From the NCBI RefSeq assembly GCF_000817815.1, contig NZ_JPRD01000054.1:1-45067 (forward strand): a DNA stretch of 45,067 bases, in the 5' to 3' direction. Under the pieces are notes generated by a model. It saw nothing but the letters and a program-made list of their open reading frames with translations. It did not search any database and was not told the DNA's origin. Source of the DNA: Vibrio owensii CAIM 1854 = LMG 25443 (GTDB taxonomy: Bacteria; Pseudomonadota; Gammaproteobacteria; Enterobacterales; Vibrionaceae). Positions 23,096 through 31,662 of this stretch are shown here, one piece after another. The position numbers and the translations under genes are program-made. Each line of letters begins with the position of its first letter. Within the stretch, counting starts at the first letter, position 1.

Positions 23096-25873
23096 GTGCA
23101 CCTAAGTCCAAACGATTCAAATCAATACCGCTACATTACATTGAGTAATGCCCTGCGCGTGTTGCTGATTCATTCCGACACGGCTCAACAGTCGGCAGCA
23201 GCCCTAGCAGTAAACGTTGGACACTTCGATGATCCGATGGATCGCCAAGGTCTGGCACACTATCTAGAACACATGCTTTTTTTGGGTACGGAAAAATACC
23301 CTAAAGTGGGCGAGTTTCAAAGTTATATTAGTCAACATGGTGGCACCAACAACGCTTGGACGGGCACCGAGCACACCTGTTTCTTCTTCGATGTCACACC
23401 AACTGCTTTTGAAACCGCGCTTGATCGCTTCAGCCAATTCTTTACCGCACCACTGTTTAACGAAGAAGCGTTAGACAAAGAACGCCAAGCGGTCGACTCC
23501 GAATACAAGCTCAAACTGAATGACGATTCTCGGCGTCTATATCAAGTCAACAAAGAAGTCATCAATCCAGAGCACCCGTTTTCAAAATTCTCTGTCGGTA
23601 ACTTAGATACACTTGGCGATCGCGATGGCAAATCCATCCGCGACGAGATAGTTGAATTTCACCACTCTCAGTATTCTGCTGACTTGATGACGCTGACTTT
23701 GTTTGGCCCGCAATCTCTTGATGAGCAGCAAGCATGGGTAGAAGCCATGTTTGCCGACATCCCAAACCACCAATTGCACGGCAAATCGATTGATGTGCCT
23801 ATTGGCACCGAAGACAGCACAGGCATCTTGGTTCAAGTCGAGCCAATTAAAGAGTTCCGTAAACTGATTCTCACGTTCCCAATGCCGGGAATGGATGCGC
23901 ACTATAGCGTGAAGCCCCTCTCCTACTTTGCTCACCTGTTGGGTTACGAAGGCGAAGGCAGTCTGATGCTTCAACTCAAAGAGAAAGGCTGGATTACCTC
24001 CCTCTCAGCAGGTGGCGGTGCGAGCGGCAGCAACTACCGCGACTTCACCGTAAGTTGCACCCTGACGCCGAACGGCTTGGATCATATCGATGACATCGTT
24101 CAAGCGGTATTCCAATATCTCTCCATGATCAAACAAGATGGTATGGATGAGTGGCGCTACTTGGAAAAACAAGCGGTGTTGGAATCTGCTTTCCGCTTCC
24201 AAGAACCATCGCGCCCAATGGATTTGGTCAGCCATTTGGTGATCAACATGCAGCACTATCAACCGGAAGACACGGTTTATGGTGACTACAAAATGGCAGG
24301 CTATGATGAAGTGCTTCAACGCTCATTACTTCAATATCTTTCGGTTGAAAACGTTCGCGTTACATTGATAGCGAAAGGCTTGGAATACAACCAAACCGCA
24401 GAGTGGTACTTCACGCCTTACTCGGTAACGCCGTTTAGCGAAGAGCAGCGCCGTTTCTATCAACAAATCGACCCAAGTTGGCAATTCGTTCTCCCAGAAA
24501 AGAACCCATACATTTGCTACGAACTCGATCCAAAACCGTTTGAAAACGGTGGCTCATTGCCGGAGTTGGTGGAAAATGTAGAAGGCTTCCGTTTATGGCA
24601 TTTGCAAGACGATGAATTCCGAGTACCAAAAGGTGTCGTTTACGTCGCCATTGACAGTTCACACGCGGTGGCATCACCAAAAAACATAGTGAAAACGCGA
24701 CTATGTGTTGAGATGTTCCTCGATTCTCTAGCCAAAGAGACGTATCAAGCTGAAATCGCAGGCATGGGTTACAACATGTATGCTCACCAAGGCGGCGTCA
24801 CGCTGACATTATCGGGTTTTAGCCAGAAACTACCTCAACTGTTGGAAATGATTCTGCATCGCTTTGCTGCGCGTGAGTTCAGTCCAGCCCGCTTCGAGAC
24901 CATTAAGCAGCAACTGTTACGCAATTGGCGGAATTCATCGCAAGATCGTCCTATTTCACAGCTTTTTAATGCATTAACAGGCTTACTCCAACCGAACAAT
25001 CCTCCATTCGCAACATTGGTTGAAGCATTGGAAGAGATTGAAGTGGATGAGCTGTCAGTGTTCGTTGAATCGATTCTGGCTGAGCTACACGTTGAGATGT
25101 TCGTTTATGGCGATTGGCAGCGTCAGCAAGCTCATGACATGGCAAACACATTGAAAGACGCATTGCGTGTGAAAGAACAACGTTACGAAGAGGCGCTTCG
25201 CCCACTCGTCATGCTGGGTGAAAACGGCAGTTTCCAACGCGAAGTGAACTGTAACCAGCAAGACTCAGCTGTAGTGATTTATCATCAATGCGAAGACATC
25301 TCGCCGCGTAATATTGCACTTTACTCGTTAGCGAATCACTTGATGTCGGCAACCTTCTTCCATGAAATCCGAACCAAACAACAGCTAGGCTACATGGTGG
25401 GCACGGGGAACATGCCGCTGAACCGCCATCCGGGGATTGTGCTTTATGTGCAGTCACCGAATGCTGCACCAGCCGAACTGGTTACCTCAATCGATGAGTT
25501 TTTAAATGCGTTCTACATGGTGCTGTTAGAGCTCAATGAATACCAATGGCACAGCAGTAAACGCGGATTGTGGAACCAAATTGCAACGCCTGACACCACA
25601 TTGCGTGGGCGAGCGCAGCGCCTATGGGTAGCAATTGGAAACAAAGACACCGACTTTAATCAGCGCGAAAAAGTGTTGGAAGAGCTTAAAGAGTTAACTC
25701 GCACTGACATGATTCGCTTTGTGGTCAATGAGCTTAAACCTCGTACTGCTAATCGTTTAGTGATGCACTCACAAGGCATCGCTCACGCGGACGAACCCCG
25801 TATCAATCTCGGTTTAGAAGTGGGCTCGATCGAAGAGTTTCAACTGCGTCCAAAAGACTTCGGTCTCGGGTAA
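23096..25873 (+). CDS. M16 (insulinase/pitrilysin) family zinc metalloprotease
   Basis: The 925-residue product is a full-length M16A-type peptidase of the insulin-degrading enzyme/pitrilysin group. The inverted zinc motif HYLEH places ligands at His55 and His59 and the catalytic Glu58; Glu136 in DSEYKLKLNDDSRR is the expected third ligand. The C-terminal inactive half includes FFHEIRTKQQLGYMVGTGNM. There is no signal peptide, so it probably acts in the cytoplasm, unlike periplasmic E. coli Ptr (962 residues). The start is GTG at 23096 with GGAG eight bases upstream, and the conserved LSNALRVLLI segment follows closely. Substrates are presumably peptides, an inference from the family. Confidence 0.92.
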   Translation: MHLSPNDSNQYRYITLSNALRVLLIHSDTAQQSAAALAVNVGHFDDPMDRQGLAHYLEHMLFLGTEKYPKVGEFQSYISQHGGTNNAWTGTEHTCFFFDVTPTAFETALDRFSQFFTAPLFNEEALDKERQAVDSEYKLKLNDDSRRLYQVNKEVINPEHPFSKFSVGNLDTLGDRDGKSIRDEIVEFHHSQYSADLMTLTLFGPQSLDEQQAWVEAMFADIPNHQLHGKSIDVPIGTEDSTGILVQVEPIKEFRKLILTFPMPGMDAHYSVKPLSYFAHLLGYEGEGSLMLQLKEKGWITSLSAGGGASGSNYRDFTVSCTLTPNGLDHIDDIVQAVFQYLSMIKQDGMDEWRYLEKQAVLESAFRFQEPSRPMDLVSHLVINMQHYQPEDTVYGDYKMAGYDEVLQRSLLQYLSVENVRVTLIAKGLEYNQTAEWYFTPYSVTPFSEEQRRFYQQIDPSWQFVLPEKNPYICYELDPKPFENGGSLPELVENVEGFRLWHLQDDEFRVPKGVVYVAIDSSHAVASPKNIVKTRLCVEMFLDSLAKETYQAEIAGMGYNMYAHQGGVTLTLSGFSQKLPQLLEMILHRFAAREFSPARFETIKQQLLRNWRNSSQDRPISQLFNALTGLLQPNNPPFATLVEALEEIEVDELSVFVESILAELHVEMFVYGDWQRQQAHDMANTLKDALRVKEQRYEEALRPLVMLGENGSFQREVNCNQQDSAVVIYHQCEDISPRNIALYSLANHLMSATFFHEIRTKQQLGYMVGTGNMPLNRHPGIVLYVQSPNAAPAELVTSIDEFLNAFYMVLLELNEYQWHSSKRGLWNQIATPDTTLRGRAQRLWVAIGNKDTDFNQREKVLEELKELTRTDMIRFVVNELKPRTANRLVMHSQGIAHADEPRINLGLEVGSIEEFQLRPKDFGLG

Positions 25874-25970
25874 GAGACTTAAGTATAGAAATGGCATGAA
25901 ATGGTAAAAGTAGTCATTTCGTTTATGCTGTAATTACCTTGTTCAACAATTACGCAAACACGAGGACTAA

Positions 25971-26225
25971 ATGAAAAAGCTACTTTTACTTGCTGCTGTA
26001 CTTATGCCACTCGCGCCTGTTGCCCATGCAGACATCACAATTAAGGGTGACGATTTCGAACTGAGTGAAGACTGTTTGCGCCTTAATGGTGATAACGTAT
26101 CAATAAAGTCCGACGATTGCTCCTCAGGTAAGCATGACAAAGACCACAAAGGTAATTCTAGTGTCCACGGTGATAACAACCCAGGCAAAGGTCACGACAA
26201 GGACAAAAAAGACAAGAAGAAATAA
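25971..26225 (+). CDS. Small secreted Lys/Asp/His-rich protein of unknown function
   Basis: I do not recognise this 84-residue protein. It begins with a clear Sec signal peptide (MKKLLLLAAVLMPLAPVAHA) with likely cleavage before Asp21. The mature part has a short segment with two cysteines (Cys35 and Cys50 approximately), then a hydrophilic tail made of Lys, Asp, His, Gly and Asn, ending in DKDKKDKKK. The start codon has GAGG seven bases ahead and the gene is followed by a strong terminator, so it looks real. Metal or polyanion binding in the periplasm would fit the composition but is only a guess. Confidence 0.75.
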   Translation: MKKLLLLAAVLMPLAPVAHADITIKGDDFELSEDCLRLNGDNVSIKSDDCSSGKHDKDHKGNSSVHGDNNPGKGHDKDKKDKKK

Positions 26226-26244
26226 CGTCTCATAATCTCAAACA

Positions 26245-26278
26245 CAAAAAAGGCTTGCATCACGCAAGCCTTTCTATT
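26245..26278. terminator. Bidirectional terminator between the small secreted protein and fadJ
   Basis: AAAGGCTTGC/GCAAGCCTTT with a five-base loop; plus strand ends CCTTTCTATTTTT and minus strand ends CCTTTTTTGTG. It lies between convergent genes. Confidence 0.9.
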
Positions 26279-26292
26279 TTTAGCGCAAGCCA

Positions 26293-28407
26293 TTAATCGT
26301 AGAAGTTACGACCTTCACCCGCGCGAGTGAGTAAGCCATCACATGGCGCGTAACGATCACCGTATTTCGATGCGAACTCGTTCATTTTCTCAACCAGTTC
26401 TTTCAAACCGAATTGATCCATGTAACGGAATGGACCACCTAGGAATGGTGGGAAGCCAATGCCAAAGATCGCACCGATATCACCATCGCGTGGAGAGCGG
26501 ATAATACCGTCGTCTAAACAGCGAACCGCTTCGTTTAGCATTGGCAGTACACAACGCAATGCAATGTCGTTGTCGCTCAGCTTAGACTCTGGCGTCAGGT
26601 TCAATAGCTTGTAGACGGACTTATCGACTTCTTTCTTCTTACCTTTGTAGGTGTAGAAGCCTTTCCCACTCTTACGACCTTTTCGACCGTCATTCAGTAG
26701 TGTGTCGAATACGTCTGGACCTTTAAATCGTTCGCCCAATTCGTTAACCAAGATCGGCATGATCTTAGCACCGATATCCACACCGACTTCGTCCAACAAG
26801 GTGATAGGACCTACTGGGAAACCGAAGTCGAGCAGCGCTCCATCAAGTTGTTCGATCGGCTCATTTGCCAACAATATGTGTGCAGCTTCGTTCATGTAAG
26901 GCGCAAGAATGCGGTTTACATAGAAGCCTGCTTTATCTTTCACGACAATTGGTGTCTTGCCCTGTTTCTTAGCAAGCGCAACAACCGTAGAAATGGTCTC
27001 TTCTGACGTAGTTTCATGAGGAATCACTTCCACCAGTGGCATTTTCTCTACTGGGCTGAAGTAATGCAGACCGACGATGTTTTCTGGACGCTCTGCTTTT
27101 TCTGCAATTTTGTGAATTGGTAACGAAGACGTGTTAGTCGCGAAGATAGTCTCTGGTTTTGCGTTCGCTTCAATATCCGCAACCATCGTCTGTTTCAGGT
27201 CAAGATCTTCAAACACGGCTTCAATTACTACATCAATATGGTTGAAGCTTGTAAAGTCAATGCCACCAGACAGTTGCAGCATCTTCGCTTGCAGACCCGC
27301 TTTAGAGATAATACGGCGCTTACGCTGCTTTTCGAACAACTTGTAGTTGTAGTTCAATGCATTAAGAACGCCATCATTGCTGACATCTTTAATACGTACT
27401 GGCACTTTCGCTTTCGCAACAGAAACATGGCTGATGCCTGCCCCCATTAAACCGCCACCCAACACGCCAACTCTGTTGACAGCAGCTGGCTCTGCTTCCG
27501 CGCCGTTTTCTTTCTTCATTTCAGTGGTAGCAAAGAAAATAGAACGCAGTGCTTTTGATTCTGAGCTCATCACCAATTCACCAAAGCGCTTCGCTTCAAG
27601 TTCTTGACCTTGGGCAAAGCCCTTTTCAAGACCATGCTGAATGACTTCTAGAATCGCAACCGTTGCAGGGTAGTTGCCACGGGTCTTCTCATTGGTTTTC
27701 TTCGCAGCTTGCTCGAATACAAACTTACGACCTAAACCGCTGCCCGACATAAACTTCTCTTTTGTCGATTGCTTCTTGTTACCTTTGTTCTTCCCTTTTT
27801 CAATAAGCTGCTCAGCTACATCAAGAAGAATCGTCTCCGGTACACACGCATCAACAACGCCCAGTTTTTTCGCTTTCTTCGCACGCAGTTGTTTGCCAGT
27901 AAGGATGAGGTCTAGCGAAGGCAACAGGCCAATCAGGCGAGGAAGGCGCTGAGTACCACCAGAACCAGGCAACAAACCAAGTTGCACTTCTGGCAAACCA
28001 AGACGCGTTTTATCGGAATCAGTACACACTCGGTAATCACACGCTAGAGCAAGCTCTAAACCGCCACCTAGACATGGGCCGTGAATCGCAGCAATAACTG
28101 GGTAAGGCAGATCAGACAGCTGCTGGAATAACTCTTGACCTTGCTTAGCCAATGCTTCCGCTTCACTCGCCGTTGTGCACGCTTCAAGCATGCGAACGTC
28201 AGCACCTGCAACAAAGTTATCTGGTTTTAAGGAATGAATGATCATCCCTTTCACGCCACTGGTGCCTTTGAGTTGAGCAAAGATCTCTTTCATCTCATCT
28301 GCAAACGCCGCTTGCAACGTGTTCATTTTCTCGTTGGGCACATCGATGGCTAGCCAAGCAATGTTCTGCTCATCAATCTTTAGACTAAATGCTTTTTGCT
28401 CGCTCAT
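26293..28407 (-). CDS. fadJ: Fatty acid oxidation complex alpha subunit FadJ
   Basis: FadJ is the multifunctional enoyl-CoA hydratase/3-hydroxyacyl-CoA dehydrogenase of the second (anaerobic-type in E. coli) beta-oxidation complex. The 704-residue protein has the crotonase domain first (GPCLGGGLELALACDYR at about 108-124; LPEVQLGLLPGSGGTQRLPR) and then the dehydrogenase with the NAD loop GVLGGGLMGAGISHV at about 316-330 and the HYFSPVEKMPLVEVI segment. It overlaps fadI by one base (TAATG), implying translational coupling. Length and the fadI partner separate it from FadB. Confidence 0.97.
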   Translation of the reverse strand: MSEQKAFSLKIDEQNIAWLAIDVPNEKMNTLQAAFADEMKEIFAQLKGTSGVKGMIIHSLKPDNFVAGADVRMLEACTTASEAEALAKQGQELFQQLSDLPYPVIAAIHGPCLGGGLELALACDYRVCTDSDKTRLGLPEVQLGLLPGSGGTQRLPRLIGLLPSLDLILTGKQLRAKKAKKLGVVDACVPETILLDVAEQLIEKGKNKGNKKQSTKEKFMSGSGLGRKFVFEQAAKKTNEKTRGNYPATVAILEVIQHGLEKGFAQGQELEAKRFGELVMSSESKALRSIFFATTEMKKENGAEAEPAAVNRVGVLGGGLMGAGISHVSVAKAKVPVRIKDVSNDGVLNALNYNYKLFEKQRKRRIISKAGLQAKMLQLSGGIDFTSFNHIDVVIEAVFEDLDLKQTMVADIEANAKPETIFATNTSSLPIHKIAEKAERPENIVGLHYFSPVEKMPLVEVIPHETTSEETISTVVALAKKQGKTPIVVKDKAGFYVNRILAPYMNEAAHILLANEPIEQLDGALLDFGFPVGPITLLDEVGVDIGAKIMPILVNELGERFKGPDVFDTLLNDGRKGRKSGKGFYTYKGKKKEVDKSVYKLLNLTPESKLSDNDIALRCVLPMLNEAVRCLDDGIIRSPRDGDIGAIFGIGFPPFLGGPFRYMDQFGLKELVEKMNEFASKYGDRYAPCDGLLTRAGEGRNFYD

Positions 28408-29714
28408 TACTCAACCTCCAAAATCATTGCTGCACCAAGACCACCTGCGGCACATGCGGTATTCAACGCAAGACCACCGCCACGACGTTTAAGCTCACGC
28501 AGCGTTTGCGTCATCATACGTGCGCCAGTTGCGGCAAATGGGTGACCGTAGGCAATGGAACCGCCAAGGACGTTGAATTTATCCATGTCGATTTCACCTA
28601 TCGCTTTCGAGCGACCTAGGTTTTCTTGGGCAAATTTGTCAGAAGCAAACATCTTCACGTTCGCCAATGCTTGAGCAGCAAAGGCTTCGTGCATATCGAT
28701 AAGCGTTAGGTCTGAAAGCTCGAGACCAGTATTCTCCAACACTTTTGCCGTCGCGTATGTTGGTCCCATTAGCATGTCCATTTCCACACCAATGGCTGAG
28801 AATGCATAACCGCGAATGTAGCCAAGTATTTCCATACCTAGCTCTTTCGCTTTGCCTTCGCGCATTAGCATCACAGCAGCACCGCCATCGGTTAATGGCG
28901 TACTGTTCGCGGCTGTTACGCTGCCATATTGACGGTCGAAAGCCGGACGCAGTTTCGCGTAGCCTTCTAATGTCGAATCATGACGAATATTGTTATCTTC
29001 AGAGATCCACTTTTTGTAAGGTTCTGGGAAAGCAGTCATCACTTCGTCTTGAATTTTGCCTTCTTTCCAAGCTTGCGAAGCTAGAGAGTGAGAGCGGTGC
29101 GCCAAAGCATCTTGCTCGGCACGAGTAATGCCATGTGACTTCGCCATTTGCTCGGCAGTTTGGCCCATTGAAAGACCCGTCGAATACTCCGCTACCGCTG
29201 GCGGTACTGGCATTAAATCTTTAAAGCTGAGTTTTTTAAGAATGTTGAGCTTTTGACCCAGCGTTTTGGTTTTGCTTAGCGCAAGCAAGTTCGCGGCAAG
29301 TTTCTTAGAGACACAAATAGGTAGAACAGATGAAGAGTCCGCACCACCCGCGATACCAACGTCAATGCTGCCCGCCATAATGCTCTCAGCAACGTTGACT
29401 GCAGCTTGGAAGCTGGTCGCACACGCGCGAGTAACACTGTAAGCGTCAGTGTGGATGTGCATTCCTGTACCAAGCACAATTTCACGTGCAATGTTTGGCG
29501 CTTCTGGCATTTGAACTACTTGTCCAAATACCACTTGTTCGATGAGTTTCGGATCGATGTCTGTGCGAGCAAGCATTTCGCTCACTACCATTTTGCCTAA
29601 ATCGACCGCTGGCACCTGGCTAAACTCAGTGCTTTGACGAGCAAAGGGGGTTCGTAGCCCTGCGACAATAGCAACACGTTCACCGTGGCGTGTTTTCACT
29701 TCCTGCTTGCCCAT
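28407..29714 (-). CDS. fadI: 3-ketoacyl-CoA thiolase FadI
   Basis: FadI cleaves 3-ketoacyl-CoA with CoA, releasing acetyl-CoA, as the beta subunit of the FadIJ complex. The 435-residue protein has the thiolase nucleophile at Cys98 (VTRACATSFQAA), His391 in GGSIAYGHPFAATGAR and the second cysteine, Cys421, in NTACAAGGLGAAM. It is the first gene of the fadIJ operon. A good FadR operator core lies 18-34 bases ahead of the start, so repression by FadR is likely. Confidence 0.97.
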   Translation of the reverse strand: MGKQEVKTRHGERVAIVAGLRTPFARQSTEFSQVPAVDLGKMVVSEMLARTDIDPKLIEQVVFGQVVQMPEAPNIAREIVLGTGMHIHTDAYSVTRACATSFQAAVNVAESIMAGSIDVGIAGGADSSSVLPICVSKKLAANLLALSKTKTLGQKLNILKKLSFKDLMPVPPAVAEYSTGLSMGQTAEQMAKSHGITRAEQDALAHRSHSLASQAWKEGKIQDEVMTAFPEPYKKWISEDNNIRHDSTLEGYAKLRPAFDRQYGSVTAANSTPLTDGGAAVMLMREGKAKELGMEILGYIRGYAFSAIGVEMDMLMGPTYATAKVLENTGLELSDLTLIDMHEAFAAQALANVKMFASDKFAQENLGRSKAIGEIDMDKFNVLGGSIAYGHPFAATGARMMTQTLRELKRRGGGLALNTACAAGGLGAAMILEVE

Positions 29715-29731
29715 TGTTTCTCCTTAAATAC

Positions 29732-29748
29732 AAGAGGTCTGACCTGAT
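29732..29748. promoter_or_regulatory. FadR operator in front of fadI
   Basis: AAGAGGTCTGACCTGAT has the perfect symmetrical FadR core GGTCTGACC centred at 29740. Its position, 18-34 bases upstream of the fadI start codon, would let bound FadR block transcription or promoter clearance. Confidence 0.72.
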
Positions 29749-29905
29749 GCATTGTAATCAGTTTGTTAAATTTATCAAACATGCGTTTAAATAAACGTGA
29801 AGCGAGTAGATCTATTGCTCTAGTTCATTGATTCTTAGGCGATTAAGAATGATTAACTATAGTGAGTAAAACAGCGGAGAAGTGTGCGGAAGGTAAAATT
29901 GAAGC

Positions 29906-29933
29906 AAAAAAAAACCACACAAAACTGTGTGGT
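29906..29933 (-). terminator. Strong intrinsic terminator with no annotated gene before it
   Basis: The stem ACCACACA/TGTGTGGT with a GTTT loop is followed by eight T residues on the minus strand. No minus-strand protein gene lies upstream of it, which is what revealed the small RNA candidate. Confidence 0.93.
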
Positions 29934-30070
29934 CGGAATATCTATAAAACAATTAACATACGCCAATTGTAAAATTAATCAGTTTCCTGATTAGGAGAAA
30001 GTAAAGTCAGCCTTCAAAAGGAAGTGTCATCTTGCTCAACATGTTAGTCGTCAATGACTAACTAGATGAC
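29906..30070 (-). ncRNA. Candidate FNR-activated small RNA, FnrS-like
   Basis: The interval reads as a standalone RNA of about 165 nt. From the inferred start at 30070 it folds as a 5' hairpin in which GTCATCT pairs with AGATGAC and GTTAGTC pairs with GACTAAC. Next is ACTTCCTTTTGAAGG, which resembles the ACTTCCTTTTTTGAA stretch of E. coli FnrS as I remember it, and a pyrimidine-rich segment with TTTCTCC able to pair with ribosome-binding sites. A TAATCAG/CTGATTA hairpin with a GAAA loop, an A/U-rich stretch and a strong terminator follow. The FNR box and -10 upstream fit the same start. No reading frame of note is present. The homology to FnrS is an inference; it may be a known Vibrio sRNA under another name. 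Confidence 0.72.
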
Positions 30071-30077
30071 AAGATGT

Positions 30078-30118
30078 ACTATAGCCCCTTCACTGCGCGA
30101 GATTTTGAAATAGATCAA
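30078..30118 (-). promoter_or_regulatory. Class II FNR-type promoter of the small RNA
   Basis: On the minus strand TTGATCTATTTCAA (30118-30105) matches the FNR consensus TTGAT-N4-ATCAA at nine of ten positions. Its centre is 41.5 bases upstream of the inferred start at 30070. TATAGT (30083-30078) is a good -10, with seven bases between it and the start. There is no good -35, as expected for an activator-dependent promoter. Confidence 0.65.
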
Positions 30119-30330
30119 TTTTATGGCGATTTTACGGGTTCCCACCGTATCAAAGTTCGAATAACTTCAAATCGCCCCAAAAAAAGTGTAGGAAAGTACC
30201 CCATTAAAACGATATAGAATAAATTATCATCACTTCAAATAAGTGCTTGATCGTAGAAGAAGTATATTGTGCTGCTGCTAAACTACATACAGATGTAGTC
30301 AAATCGAACTATGACCTCACAGAGCAAGAC
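30119..30330 (+). promoter_or_regulatory. Upstream region of the ECF sigma operon
   Basis: This stretch lies between the divergent small RNA promoter and the sigma gene. ACTTCAAAT occurs twice on the plus strand (30164-30172 and 30232-30240); the second is part of the imperfect palindrome CACTTCAAATAAGTG. A 6-bp hairpin CTACAT/ATGTAG lies at about 30283-30298 in the leader. I could not pick a convincing promoter by eye. Confidence 0.35.
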
Positions 30331-30335
30331 GGAGG
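30331..30335 (+). promoter_or_regulatory. Ribosome-binding site deciding the sigma factor start
   Basis: GGAGG sits five bases before the GTG at 30341. The alternative ATG at 30311 has no comparable sequence ahead of it. Confidence 0.6.
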
Positions 30336-30340
30336 CTCCT

Positions 30341-30904
30341 GTGGCAATATTTAAAATGTTTGGAAAGAAAAATTCCAACAGTCCGGTCAACTCTGATATG
30401 GACAGACAAAGAAAATACGAAGCTCTTGTTCGGGGCTATCACAGAGACTTGTATCGCTACGCTTACTGGTTGTGCAAGGATAAGGCGGTTGCAGAAGATT
30501 TGGTTCAAGAGACCTGTCTGCGTGCATGGAAGTCGCTGGATAGTCTTCAAGATGAAAAGGCTGCAAAATCTTGGCTTATTACCATATTAAGACGAGAAAA
30601 CGCACGCCGCTTCGAGCGTAAACAATTTGATTTGGTTGATATCGATGACTACGGCAATGATGCTAAAGTCAGCGATGACCCACATCATCAACAGGAATGG
30701 CTGCAAGCTCAGATCATGAAGCTCGACGTCGAATACCGTGAACCTTTATTTCTTCAAGTTGTAGGCGGTTTCAGTGGAGAAGAAATCGGTGACATTCTTG
30801 ATTTAAACAAGAACACAGTAATGACGCGCCTATTCCGTGCCCGTAATCAATTAAAAGAGATGTTGGATTCTCAAGATACTCAGAGAGGACAAAAAAATGG
30901 ATGA
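30341..30904 (+). CDS. ECF-type RNA polymerase sigma factor
   Basis: The product is a sigma-70 family factor of the extracytoplasmic function type, having only regions 2 and 4. Region 2 is seen in YHRDLYRYAYWLCKDKAVAE with DLVQETCLRAWKSL, and region 4 in GFSGEEIGDILDLNKNTVMT plus RLFRARNQLKEML (helix-turn-helix). From the GTG at 30341 it has 187 residues; an ATG at 30311 would add ten. The strong GGAGG favours the GTG. It overlaps the next gene by 8 bases, the usual layout for an ECF sigma and its anti-sigma. It is not the housekeeping RpoE, whose rseABC partners are absent. Its signal and regulon are unknown to me; fadL genes lie directly downstream. Confidence 0.88.
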   Translation: MAIFKMFGKKNSNSPVNSDMDRQRKYEALVRGYHRDLYRYAYWLCKDKAVAEDLVQETCLRAWKSLDSLQDEKAAKSWLITILRRENARRFERKQFDLVDIDDYGNDAKVSDDPHHQQEWLQAQIMKLDVEYREPLFLQVVGGFSGEEIGDILDLNKNTVMTRLFRARNQLKEMLDSQDTQRGQKNG

Positions 30905-31631
30905 TTTAGAATTTCGTCGTCGTATTTTGTCGGATCCAAAACAGAAGGATGAAGAGATTCTGCAAGCTTTAGCTGAGAACGACGCTAACAGCAAGTTTGT
31001 TGATGACGTTTTGGATCTCGACCTTAAAATCAAGCAAGCCATGAATGTGGATGTGCCTGAAGACCTTGCCGACAAAATTCTGTTTAGCCAAACGTCAAAC
31101 GCGCTAGATGACGACAAAGTGGTAAGACCGAATTTTGCTCGTAAAGCGATGGCACTGGCGGCATCGGTTGCGTTTACTGCTGGTCTACTTGTAGGTCAAA
31201 TCAACTGGGGCAATGTTATTGTTTCTCCAGCGCAAGCAAGCCTAGCTGACACCGCAATGAAGCACGTCGTGGCAGAGAAAGAGTTCGTTAACCAATTAGA
31301 CGAGAATGTTTCTAATAGGCAAGTAAATGCCAAGATGATGCCTTTCCATTATCAGATCAATGGCGACTTCCCTTACCACGTCTACTACCTGAATCATTGT
31401 GGCTTTGGTGAGTCGAACAATGCTCTTCATATGGTCTTCCAAGGAAAAGAAGGCAAAGTAACCATGTTTGTTACTGACGTGAAGAGTGATCAGAAAGTCG
31501 ACTTTGATAAAGATGGTATGAGCGGCGTTGTGAAACCAGTAGGTAAAGCAAGCATGATTCTTGTTGGTAACAGCGGTGAAGACGTTGAAGCCATCGCAGC
31601 GAAACTCGCTCCTATGATGGAACCGATGTAA
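30897..31631 (+). CDS. DUF3379-family membrane protein, probable anti-sigma factor
   Basis: The 244-residue protein starts inside the end of the sigma gene (8-base overlap), so the two are co-translated. It has a cytoplasmic N-terminal part of about 80 residues rich in acidic and basic helices (LEFRRRILSDPKQKDEEILQ, with a second helix pair around VDDVLDLDLKIKQAMN), one membrane segment at about 84-102 and a periplasmic domain of about 140 residues. This is the topology of anti-sigma factors. No zinc-binding HxxxCxxC motif is visible. The family matches DUF3379 as I recall it. Anti-sigma function is inferred from overlap and topology. Confidence 0.78.
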   Translation: MDDLEFRRRILSDPKQKDEEILQALAENDANSKFVDDVLDLDLKIKQAMNVDVPEDLADKILFSQTSNALDDDKVVRPNFARKAMALAASVAFTAGLLVGQINWGNVIVSPAQASLADTAMKHVVAEKEFVNQLDENVSNRQVNAKMMPFHYQINGDFPYHVYYLNHCGFGESNNALHMVFQGKEGKVTMFVTDVKSDQKVDFDKDGMSGVVKPVGKASMILVGNSGEDVEAIAAKLAPMMEPM

Positions 31632-31662
31632 GAACTTCATCGAAACCACAATACTAAACAGT

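Noticed and set aside
22966..23148. Sixty-codon plus-strand frame before the M16 protease
   Set aside because: It runs into the protease start in another frame, has no ribosome-binding site, and its hairpins suggest untranslated leader.
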